Assembly: GCA_902767565.1 (NCBI GenBank)
Contig: CACXHY010000001.1
Coordinates: 250,740-314,739 of the forward strand
From: an uncultured Eubacteriales bacterium
Lineage (GTDB): Bacteria > Bacillota > Clostridia > Christensenellales > Aristaeellaceae
Direction of reading: 5' to 3'
Length of the DNA: 64,000 nt
This document shows positions 58,225 to 64,000 of the stretch, in pieces (the stretch's first letter is position 1; the number at the start of each line of letters is the position of its first letter). The notes beneath the pieces were generated by a model. It did not search any database and was not told where the DNA came from. It saw only the letters and a list, made by a program, of their open reading frames with translations. The position numbers and the translations under genes were made by a program.

Positions 58225-58767
58225 ATGAAGTGGGTTTGCAGTGTCTGCGGTTACGTGTATGAGGGTGAGCAGCCGCCGGAGAAGTGCCCCGTGTGCAAGG
58301 CGCCGGCCAGCAAGTTCATCAAGCAGGACGCCGAGATGTCCTGGGCCGCCGAGCATGTGGTGGGCGTGGCGCAGGGCGCGCCGGAGGACATCATCGCCGA
58401 TCTGCGCGCCAATTTCCAGGGCGAGTGCAGCGAGGTCGGCATGTATCTGGCCATGAGCCGCGTGGCCTATCGCGAGGGCTATCCGGAGATCGGCGAATAC
58501 TGGAAGACCGCCGCCTTTGAGGAGGCCGAGCACGCCGCCAAGTTCGCGGAGCTGCTGGGCGAGGTGCTGACCGATTCCACGAAGAAGAACCTTGAGATGC
58601 GGGTCGAAGCCGAGAACGGCGCCACCGCCGGCAAGACCGACCTGGCCAAGCGCGCCAAGGCGCTGAATCTGGACGCCATCCATGACACCGTCCACGAGAT
58701 GGCCAGGGATGAGGCAAGGCACGGCAAGGCGTTTGCTGGGCTGCTGAAGCGGTATTTCGGGAAGTAA
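58225..58767 (+). CDS. Rubrerythrin (N-terminal rubredoxin type)
   Basis: 180 aa from ATG 58225 behind AAGGAGG. The rubredoxin-type Fe(SCys)4 site is N-terminal (CSVCGY ... CPVCKA, residues 5-24) and the diiron four-helix bundle follows, with [17 protein letters not shown] and [11 protein letters not shown] ligand motifs: the reverse-rubrerythrin order. These enzymes reduce peroxide and oxygen in anaerobes. The gene's last 45 nt recur, diverged, at 59259 and 59606. Confidence 0.95.
   Translation: MKWVCSVCGYVYEGEQPPEKCPVCKAPASKFIKQDAEMSWAAEHVVGVAQGAPEDIIADLRANFQGECSEVGMYLAMSRVAYREGYPEIGEYWKTAAFEEAEHAAKFAELLGEVLTDSTKKNLEMRVEAENGATAGKTDLAKRAKALNLDAIHDTVHEMARDEARHGKAFAGLLKRYFGK
58720..58764 (+). 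repeat. Rubrerythrin 3' end, reference copy of the boundary repeat
   Basis: Codes [15 protein letters not shown]. Matches 59259-59303 at 39 of 45 positions, and (over 48 nt) 59606-59653 at 36 of 48. Confidence 0.85.
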
Positions 58768-59258
58768 GCTGCTCTTGGGGTTATACATTGCGCAACCCTC
58801 TTCGTTTTCTGACAAATACTCTGAGGAGTGGTAGATTTGATTTACCACAGAGAAGATTTTCGTCTGACGAAACCTGCCAGGGAACCTGATTTACAACGTT
58901 GCATGATCCATGGATTGGGCGTTTTCGGGAATGAAGTCTTTGCTGCGGACGTTAGTTTTGCCATGACGCAGGTCTATGACCGCTATGAGGCTTTTATCAG
59001 GCTCACCAAGGACGAATACAACGCTTTTCCTGGCAACTGGGACGCGCTCCGAACCCTGATGGCTGATAGCAGTCGGATTCTTTTGACCTATGGTGGCATG
59101 GGCAGGGCTATAACAGCTTTTGATTCGGATCTGCTTGGGTCTGCTCCGCTTGGCAGTGTATAGGAAATGAATCGATATCTGTCCGGGATTCATAACAGTG
59201 TCATTACGTCAACAAGGATGCATGTGCCGGTTAATCGCGAATCGATCTGTCAGTCAGT
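58765..59258. mobile_element. Small cassette 1 after rubrerythrin
   Basis: 494 bp between the genuine rubrerythrin end and its first diverged copy. Carries one gene of unknown function and no recombinase. Interpreted, by analogy with the rpsI islet, as an inserted cassette; not proven. Confidence 0.55.
58837..59163 (+). CDS. Uncharacterised 108-aa protein (cassette 1)
   Basis: TTG start at 58837, 8 nt after GAGGAG (a GTG at 58828 overlaps the ribosome site). Soluble; MIYHREDFRLTKPAREPDLQ followed by a helical region YEAFIRLTKDEYNAFPGNWDALRTLMADS. No recognised domain. AT-richer than the rubrerythrin gene. No own promoter seen: it may be read through from rubrerythrin. Confidence 0.5.
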   Translation: MIYHREDFRLTKPAREPDLQRCMIHGLGVFGNEVFAADVSFAMTQVYDRYEAFIRLTKDEYNAFPGNWDALRTLMADSSRILLTYGGMGRAITAFDSDLLGSAPLGSV

Positions 59259-59303
59259 CACGGCGAGGCGTTTGCCGGACTGCTGAATAGGTATTTCGGT
59301 AAG
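59259..59303 (+). repeat. Diverged rubrerythrin-end copy 2
   Basis: Still codes HGEAFAGLLNRYFGK in frame but with no gene body before it. The changes are mostly at third positions or conservative, as between homologous genes of different strains or species. Confidence 0.85.
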
Positions 59304-59605
59304 AAGGCGTTGAATTATGGATCGCTACTTCAGCCCTCAAGCCGGTCTGTACCGCCAAGCTGAGCCGGAGGGGATCGAGCGGAAAGTCATGCTGCCGTCA
59401 CCCAAAGGCCCTGATATGCTCTGGTCGAACGACTATCTGTTCAAGAAGGATGGAAAGTGGTATGAGCACCACAAAGGCGAATGGCGTTCATGGGGAGGGC
59501 ACAACGACGGCGGCGCTTCCACGTGGGAAAGAGAAGACCTGGACGACAGGAAGGTTGAAGACCTGATCAAGGAAGGAAAGGCTGTGCGGCTCTGAAGCTA
59601 CGCGC
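59304..59605. mobile_element. Small cassette 2
   Basis: 302 bp carrying one gene between two diverged rubrerythrin-end copies. Same interpretation and caveats as cassette 1. Confidence 0.5.
59317..59595 (+). CDS. Uncharacterised 92-aa protein (cassette 2)
   Basis: Starts ATG 59317; the AAGAAGG that could serve as ribosome site belongs to the end of the preceding repeat. Hydrophilic, aromatic and Gly-rich (KDGKWYEHHKGEWRSWGG), ending DDRKVEDLIKEGKAVRL. No domain recognised. Bounded by repeat copies 2 and 3. Confidence 0.55.
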   Translation: MDRYFSPQAGLYRQAEPEGIERKVMLPSPKGPDMLWSNDYLFKKDGKWYEHHKGEWRSWGGHNDGGASTWEREDLDDRKVEDLIKEGKAVRL

Positions 59606-59653
59606 GGCAGGACGTTCACCGGGCTGCTGAAGAGGCATCTGGGGAAACAAGGG
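59606..59653 (+). repeat. Diverged rubrerythrin-end copy 3
   Basis: 36 of 48 positions match 58720-58767; codes RTFTGLLKRHLGK in the same register. Confidence 0.7.
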
Positions 59654-59667
59654 AAAGGAGCATACCA

Positions 59668-59889
59668 ATGAAAAGCGCCCCGTTTTCATGCCCGAAATGT
59701 GGCGAGGAGAAAGGCTGGCGATGCCAGAACGATCCAACTGATAACGGAATGAGCCGCGGCAAGCAAGCTCTCATTGAAGGCGGCTTTGGTCTCCTTGGCC
59801 TTGCAATCGCCAAACTGTTCTATAAAGGCAAACCACTGGAATACCGTTGCGAGAAATGTGGTTATTCTGAACGTTACAAGCCGGATTGA
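59668..59889 (+). CDS. Small zinc-ribbon protein with one hydrophobic segment
   Basis: 73 aa, ATG 59668 behind AAAGGAG. CPKCGEEKGW at the start and CEKCGYSE at the end form a four-Cys zinc ribbon, with a hydrophobic Gly-rich stretch (GGFGLLGLAIAKLF) between. Function unknown. Lies just after repeat copy 3, so likely cassette 3; its right boundary is not clear. Confidence 0.6.
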   Translation: MKSAPFSCPKCGEEKGWRCQNDPTDNGMSRGKQALIEGGFGLLGLAIAKLFYKGKPLEYRCEKCGYSERYKPD

Positions 59890-60019
59890 GTCAATTTCGG
59901 TAAGGCCTTGCTGAGGCTTCATCAAGCAATCCCAATCACGACAAATGACCGCACGGAGCCGCATTCGGCATCCGCGTCGGTCCGAACAACAACACATCAA
60001 GAATAAGGAGACATGAAAC

Positions 60020-60307
60020 ATGTTTGACAACATCGGCGGCAAGATCAAGACCCTGGCCAAGGTCCTGTGCTGGATCGGCATCATCCTTTCCATCATCCTG
60101 GGGATCGTCGCGATCATCGGCGGCGCAAGCCAGTCTTCGAGCAGCTATGGCTACAGCAGCCGCAGTAGCGGTGCGAGCGTCCTCGGCGGGATCCTGACGA
60201 TGGTGCTCGGTTCTCTGGGCTCCTGGATCAGTTCCTTCTTCGCGTATGGCTTTGGCCAGCTGATCGAGGATACCGAGGCCATCCGCCGCAACACGAAGAG
60301 CAACTGA
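60020..60307 (+). CDS. Small membrane protein, tandem paralogue A
   Basis: 95 aa, ATG 60020 behind AAGGAG. N-terminal MFDNIGGKIKTLAKVLCWIG, two membrane segments (about 13-36 and 55-78) separated by a Ser/Tyr-rich loop, and a C-terminal FAYGFGQLIEDTEAIRRNT. Same family as the next gene. Such proteins are frequent in gut Clostridia and uncharacterised. Confidence 0.7.
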   Translation: MFDNIGGKIKTLAKVLCWIGIILSIILGIVAIIGGASQSSSSYGYSSRSSGASVLGGILTMVLGSLGSWISSFFAYGFGQLIEDTEAIRRNTKSN

Positions 60308-60374
60308 CACGGCATAAGTCCTTCCGTTACGATTCTCATCACTCTCGATACAGCCAAGCAAAGGAGTCATGCAC

Positions 60375-60638
60375 ATGTTCGACAACATCGGCGGAAAAAT
60401 CAAGACCCTGGCCAAAGTCCTGTGCTGGATCGGCATCGTGGCGTCGGTGATCGGCGGCATCATCATGATTGTAGGCACCGCCAGATCCAGCAATCCCGGT
60501 TTGGGGATCCTGCTGTCTCTTCTCTACATGGCTTTGGGCTGCCTGATCTCGTGGGTCGGTTCCTTCTTCGCTTACGGGTTCGGCGAGCTGATCGAAAACA
60601 CCGAAGCCATCCGCCGCAATACGAACAGCGGCACTTGA
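60375..60638 (+). CDS. Small membrane protein, tandem paralogue B
   Basis: 87 aa from ATG 60375 (the ATG at 60369 is too close to AAAGGAG). Nearly identical to paralogue A in the first 24 residues and in the FAYGFGELIENTEAIRRNT end, but with a different, shorter central loop. A recent tandem duplication with divergence concentrated in the loop. Confidence 0.7.
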   Translation: MFDNIGGKIKTLAKVLCWIGIVASVIGGIIMIVGTARSSNPGLGILLSLLYMALGCLISWVGSFFAYGFGELIENTEAIRRNTNSGT

Positions 60639-60680
60639 TCCCGGATCCATCGTATCATAACGACTTGAGGTGCAGCGCGC

Positions 60681-60932
60681 ATGGTTGAGCCGAAAGAGTA
60701 TCAGTCGAAGGATATGCCGAGCAAAACCTGGTATTGCTTTCTGATCGTTCTCGGATTTCTCTGCGGGATCCTGTGGGGAGCCCTGGCTTTGGGCTCCTAT
60801 TCCAGGATGAAAGCCGCCATCATCGAGGGCAGCGAGGACGCAGCCTGGGGATACGCAAAGCGGATCCGCATCTTCACCGCCATCGGGCTGGTCATCAACG
60901 CGCTGTCCCTGTTCATCATGACCCGTGCGTGA
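60681..60932 (+). CDS. Small two-helix membrane protein (CD225/dispanin-like)
   Basis: 83 aa. Two membrane helices; between them the segment GSYSRMKAAIIEGSEDAAWGYAKR resembles the conserved cytoplasmic loop of bacterial CD225/dispanin-type proteins. Weak GAGGTG ribosome site. The family link is by eye only. Last plus-strand gene before a bidirectional terminator. Confidence 0.5.
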   Translation: MVEPKEYQSKDMPSKTWYCFLIVLGFLCGILWGALALGSYSRMKAAIIEGSEDAAWGYAKRIRIFTAIGLVINALSLFIMTRA

Positions 60933-60966
60933 CAACGGCAAGTCTCCTGCGAAGCCGCTTCACTAC

Positions 60967-61003
60967 AACAAAATCCCGGGCCTCACGGCTCCGGGATTTT
61001 GTT
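60967..61003. terminator. Bidirectional terminator before rplA
   Basis: AACAAAATCCCGG (60967-60979) pairs with CCGGGATTTTGTT (60991-61003); ends both the small-gene string and the rplK-rplA operon. Confidence 0.92.
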
Positions 61004-61015
61004 GTTCCGGTATGA

Positions 61016-61705
61016 TCAGAACTTCAGGGGATTCACGCGGACCGCGGGACCCATGGTGCTGCTCAGATAGATCGAGCGGATATAGGTGCCCTTCGCGGCG
61101 GCGGGCTTCGCCTTGATGATGGCGTCCATCAGGGTACTCAGGTTCTCGTTCAGCTTCTCGACGCCGAAGGAGACCTTGCCGATGGGGCAGTGGATGATGG
61201 CGGTCTTGTCCAGACGATACTCCACTTTACCGGCTTTGATGTCGTGCACAGCCTTGGTCACGTCCATGGTGACGGTGCCGGACTTGGGGTTCGGCATCAG
61301 GCCCTTGGGGCCCAGGACGCGGCCGATGCGGCCGACGAGACCCATCATGTCAGGGGTCGCGACGCAGACATCGAAGTCGAACCAGTTCTCCTGCTGGATC
61401 TTGGCGATCATGTCCTCGGCGCCCACGAAGTCAGCGCCGGCGGCCTCGGCTTCCTTGGCCTTCTCGCCCTTGGCGATGACCAGAACGCGGGTCACCTTGC
61501 CGGTGCCGTTGGGCAGGACCACGGCGCCGCGGACCTGCTGGTCAGCGTGACGGGGGTCGACGCCCAGGCGGACGGAGACTTCCACGGTCTCGTCGAACTT
61601 GGCTTTGCCGGTCTTGATGGCCAGATCGCAGGCCTGATCAGGATCATACTGGGTCGCGGAGTCGATCAGCTTCACGCTCTCCGCGTATTTCTTGCCGTGC
61701 TTCAT
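61016..61705 (-). CDS. rplA: 50S ribosomal protein L1
   Basis: 229 aa. [50 protein letters not shown] and the signature [22 protein letters not shown]. Forms the L1 stalk and can repress its own operon. Ribosome site GGGAGG. Confidence 0.98.
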   Translation of the reverse strand: MKHGKKYAESVKLIDSATQYDPDQACDLAIKTGKAKFDETVEVSVRLGVDPRHADQQVRGAVVLPNGTGKVTRVLVIAKGEKAKEAEAAGADFVGAEDMIAKIQQENWFDFDVCVATPDMMGLVGRIGRVLGPKGLMPNPKSGTVTMDVTKAVHDIKAGKVEYRLDKTAIIHCPIGKVSFGVEKLNENLSTLMDAIIKAKPAAAKGTYIRSIYLSSTMGPAVRVNPLKF

Positions 61706-61762
61706 TTCAATTCCTCCCGTGTGGTATTAGCGGCACTCTGTCCTCCCACATCTGTCGCGTGA

Positions 61763-62188
61763 TTACTTCTCGACGGTGACACCCATGCTGCGGGCGGTGC
61801 CGGCCACCATGCTCTCGGCGGCTTCCAGGCTCGCGGCGTTCAGGTCGGGCATCTTGATCTTGGCGATCTTGGTCACCTGCTCCTTAGTCAGCTGGCCAAC
61901 CTTGTCGCGGTTGGGGCGGGCGGAAGCGGTTTCGATGCCCAGTTCCTTCTTGATCAGCACCGGCGCCGGCGGCGTCTTGGTGATGAAGGTGAAGGAGCGG
62001 TCAGAGTAGACGGTGATCACGACGGGGATGATCAGGCCCACATCGTTCTTGGTGCGCTCGTTGAACTCCTTGCAGAAGCCGGGGATGTTCACGCCGTGCT
62101 GGCCGAGCGCGGGACCGATGGGCGGAGCCGGATTGGCCTTGCCCGCGGGAACCTGCAGCTTGATGAATGCAGCGACTTTCTTTGCCAT
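61763..62188 (-). CDS. rplK: 50S ribosomal protein L11
   Basis: 141 aa. [28 protein letters not shown] and the C-terminal RNA-binding GTARSMGV. Binds the GTPase-associated centre of 23S rRNA. Ribosome site TAGGAGGTG. Confidence 0.98.
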   Translation of the reverse strand: MAKKVAAFIKLQVPAGKANPAPPIGPALGQHGVNIPGFCKEFNERTKNDVGLIIPVVITVYSDRSFTFITKTPPAPVLIKKELGIETASARPNRDKVGQLTKEQVTKIAKIKMPDLNAASLEAAESMVAGTARSMGVTVEK

Positions 62189-62286
62189 GGTAATGGCACC
62201 TCCTATGCGTTGTGGTCATGCGGAAGCGCGAGGCTTCCTCCCACGCCCCTTCCGGCAGGAAAGGGCTGTTCTCTTGAAGGGCGGAT

Positions 62287-62865
62287 TCAGTCCACCCTTT
62301 GAACCTGGTCCATGGGCAGCTCCACCAGCTGCTCCCTGCTCCCGAACATCGTGACCTTCACCTTCACCGTGCCCAGCATCGGATCGATATCCTCCACAGG
62401 CACGGTCAGCCCTTCGAGAGTGCCGGAGAGGACCCGGACATCCTGCCCGATGGCAATGTCTGTCTTGATCTCGGGTGCGATGGGATTCAGCATGTTCTCC
62501 ACTTCCGTGTCGGAGAGGGGAACGGGCTTGCTTTCGGGGCCCACAAAGCCTGTCACGCCGCGGGTGTTGCGCACGAGATACCAGCTCTCGGTGGTCCAGA
62601 TCATCTGCACCATCACGTAGCCGGGGAAGATCTTGCGCTGGACCTTGATGCGCTTGCCTTTGCGGATCTCTTCGACTTCTTCCATCGGGATCCGGATGTC
62701 GCGGATCAGCTTGGACATTTCCGCGCTGTTTTCCACGCTCTTCTTCAGGGTATCGAGCACCTTGTTCTCATACCCGGAATAGGTGTGGACCACATACCAG
62801 CACAGCTTGCCCGCCTGCTCCTGCGGTACCATCGAATCCTGGAATTCCTTGGTGTTGTCGCTCAT
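62287..62865 (-). CDS. nusG: Transcription termination/antitermination factor NusG
   Basis: 192 aa. NGN domain CWYVVHTYSGYENKVLDTLKK ... FPGYVMVQMIWTTESWYLVRNTRGVTGFVG and KOW domain VRVLSGTLEGLTVPVEDID. Bridges RNA polymerase and Rho or ribosome. 20 nt downstream of secE. Confidence 0.97.
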   Translation of the reverse strand: MSDNTKEFQDSMVPQEQAGKLCWYVVHTYSGYENKVLDTLKKSVENSAEMSKLIRDIRIPMEEVEEIRKGKRIKVQRKIFPGYVMVQMIWTTESWYLVRNTRGVTGFVGPESKPVPLSDTEVENMLNPIAPEIKTDIAIGQDVRVLSGTLEGLTVPVEDIDPMLGTVKVKVTMFGSREQLVELPMDQVQRVD

Positions 62866-62885
62866 GTCTTTGCTCCTGAAAGGGT

Positions 62886-63656
62886 TCAGCCGTTGTTCGG
62901 CAGTGCGAAGACAGTCTTCTCACCGGTCTCTTCGTTCGTCAGCGAGAGGGTCCCGTCCTCTTCTACCTGCAGCACGGTCTCGGTTTCGTCCCCGGCGGTC
63001 AGGGTCACCTTGTCCTCCGCGAGCGTCCACGTACCGGACTTCTCGCCAAACGCGAAGGTCCCGTCCTCGTTCAGGGTCAGAGCCTGCCCGTCTTCGGACT
63101 TCCACTCGCCCACGAATCCCGCTTCGGACAGCACATCACTGGGGGTGGCGGCTTCATCGGCCGTGTCGGCGTCTTCCGCATCGGAAGGCGTAGCGGCGGT
63201 CTCATCGGCCGTGTCGGCGTCTTCCGCATCGGAAGGCGTAGCTGTCCCAGCCGCGAGATCCGTATCGCTCGTGACATCGGTAGGCGTCACGACGTCGGTA
63301 ACCGTCGCGAGATCGGCAGCCGTCGCGACGTCGGTAACCGTCGCGATGTCGGTAGCCGTCGCGTCAGGATACTCCCGCTTCCCGCGGATCACGTCGATCA
63401 GCGAGCTGGAGCCCAGATCAAAGAGTCCGATGATGATCATCATGGCCAGCACGAACAGCAGCACGATGATGGAATAGCGGATCAGCTTTTCCTTGCTCGG
63501 CCACGTCACGCGCTTGAGCTCATTGGCCATGTTCTTGAAGGGTGTGGCGATGCGCTTGGGGAGTGCCTTGAACCAGGCGATGACCTTGTTCTCGGACTTA
63601 CCCACCTGCTTGGCATCGTCCTGCGCCTTCGCGGGCTTTTTCTTCTCGTCAGCCAT
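62886..63656 (-). CDS. secE: Preprotein translocase subunit SecE with long extracytoplasmic extension
   Basis: 256 aa from ATG 63656 (GTG 63665 is possible), against 60-130 aa for ordinary SecE. Residues 40-90 are canonical: amphipathic helix [21 protein letters not shown] and one membrane helix (about 61-79). Residues ~97-175 are a Thr/Ala/Asp/Val-rich linker with TDVATVTD-like units and a 16-residue repeat ([14 protein letters not shown]) encoded by a 48-bp direct repeat. Residues ~180-256 form a beta-rich domain ([21 protein letters not shown]...). SecE's C-terminus faces outside, so linker and domain should too. Position between rpmG and nusG is canonical. Confidence 0.92.
   Translation of the reverse strand: MADEKKKPAKAQDDAKQVGKSENKVIAWFKALPKRIATPFKNMANELKRVTWPSKEKLIRYSIIVLLFVLAMMIIIGLFDLGSSSLIDVIRGKREYPDATATDIATVTDVATAADLATVTDVVTPTDVTSDTDLAAGTATPSDAEDADTADETAATPSDAEDADTADEAATPSDVLSEAGFVGEWKSEDGQALTLNEDGTFAFGEKSGTWTLAEDKVTLTAGDETETVLQVEEDGTLSLTNEETGEKTVFALPNNG
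63154..63241. repeat. Tandem 48-bp-period repeat in the secE linker
   Basis: 40-bp identical units at 63154-63193 and 63202-63241. More degenerate short repeats (GTCGGTA-CCGTCGCGA type) continue to about 63362. Confidence 0.9.
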
Positions 63657-63677
63657 CGTTTTCACATCCTCACGCTA

Positions 63678-63839
63678 TTACCGGGTCTCACGATGCACAG
63701 TGTGCTTCTTGCAGAAGGGGCAGTACTTCTTCAGCTCGACGCGATCCGGCGTGTTCTTCTTGTTCTTCATGTTGTTGTAGTTGCGCTGCTTGCACTCGGT
63801 GCAAGCCAGGCAAACCTTTTGACGAACAGCATTCGCCAT
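63678..63839 (-). CDS. rpmG: 50S ribosomal protein L33
   Basis: 53 aa, [20 protein letters not shown]...[15 protein letters not shown]. The CxxC...CxxC zinc-binding version of L33 is intact (four paired Cys). Start ATG 63839 behind AAGGAGGTG; 21 nt before secE. Confidence 0.96.
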   Translation of the reverse strand: MANAVRQKVCLACTECKQRNYNNMKNKKNTPDRVELKKYCPFCKKHTVHRETR

Positions 63840-63864
63840 GCTGGGGCACCTCCTTGTTCATTAT

Positions 63865-63892
63865 CCTCCCCTCCCCTCGCGGAGAGGGGAGG
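63865..63892 (-). repeat. GC-rich hairpin between tuf and rpmG
   Basis: CCTCCCCTC...GAGGGGAGG type stem 9 nt after the tuf stop. No U-tract follows; probable processing or attenuation point that separates the abundant tuf message from the downstream genes. Confidence 0.5.
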
Positions 63893-63901
63893 ACACAGGC
63901 G

Positions 63902-64000
63902 TTACTCGATGACCTTGGCCACGACGCCGGAGCCAACGGTGCGGCCGCCCTCGCGGATAGCGAAGCGCAGGCCCTGCTCCATGGCGATGGGCGTGATCAG
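63902..64000 (-). CDS. tuf: Elongation factor Tu, C-terminal end (partial)
   Basis: Last 32 codons and stop: [19 protein letters not shown] then [13 protein letters not shown], the diagnostic EF-Tu C-terminus. The gene runs off the right edge of the window. EF-Tu is also the known target of Doc toxins such as the one at 17164. Confidence 0.97.
   Translation of the reverse strand: MITPIAMEQGLRFAIREGGRTVGSGVVAKVIE

Overview
The window is chromosomal DNA from a high-GC, anaerobic, Firmicutes-type bacterium, most likely a gut or rumen Clostridia lineage (inference). The evidence is pyruvate:ferredoxin oxidoreductase, a rubredoxin-first rubrerythrin, an Asp23/AmaP/DUF2273 envelope-stress set, formate-THF ligase, a membrane pyrophosphatase, a NupNOPQ-type nucleoside transporter, GH94 and GH26 carbohydrate enzymes, and the clostridial order nusB / TsaD-like / folD / xseA / xseB / ispA. 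Coding density is high. GC richness creates many long antisense shadow frames, which were left out. No tRNA, rRNA or CRISPR array was seen.

Layout. 1-11.3 kb: nifJ (cut by the window edge), nadE, a NimA-like flavoprotein, a MarR regulator, an esterase, the four-gene nucleoside ABC operon, and a YitT membrane protein. 11.5-12.5 kb: rplM-rpsI behind a strong promoter. 12.44-17.1 kb: an accessory hotspot at the 3' end of rpsI. A 52-bp perfect copy of the rpsI tail and a third, about 78% identical, copy bracket an AT-richer islet and a second interval. The islet holds a DUF4417 protein, a polymorphic toxin type 50 domain and a putative immunity protein; the second interval holds a secreted protein. 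17.2-25.1 kb: Phd-Doc, a PAP2 phosphatase, enolase, an ECF sigma / anti-sigma / DUF4097 operon, a GH26 enzyme and ThrH. 25.2-33.2 kb: a 1,569-aa secreted multi-SdrD_B protein, a K+-dependent-type membrane pyrophosphatase and a GntR/FCD regulator.

33.3-48.4 kb: a heterodimeric ABC exporter, a QueT-like transporter, fhs plus a DIP1984 protein, YebC, a Fic protein with a large inverted repeat at its promoter, a secreted C26 hydrolase, cellobiose phosphorylase, a secreted YD-like protein and a secreted SGNH hydrolase. 48.5-58.0 kb: a tightly packed 13-gene minus-strand operon from asp23 to thiI that combines envelope stress, nusB, folate, exonuclease VII, prenyl synthesis and sulfur transfer. 58.2-61.0 kb: rubrerythrin followed by a string of small cassettes. 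Diverged copies of the rubrerythrin 3' end sit between the cassettes, the same architecture as at rpsI. 61.0-64 kb: the conserved tuf-rpmG-secE-nusG-rplK-rplA block, in which SecE carries a long, unusual extracytoplasmic extension.

The most interesting signal is the repeated use of protein-gene 3' ends (rpsI and rubrerythrin) as boundaries of small, integrase-less cassettes. It suggests a trans-mobilised cassette system that spares its target genes and lets cargo ride on, or next to, host transcription. The toxin islet and the SecE extension are the next best leads.
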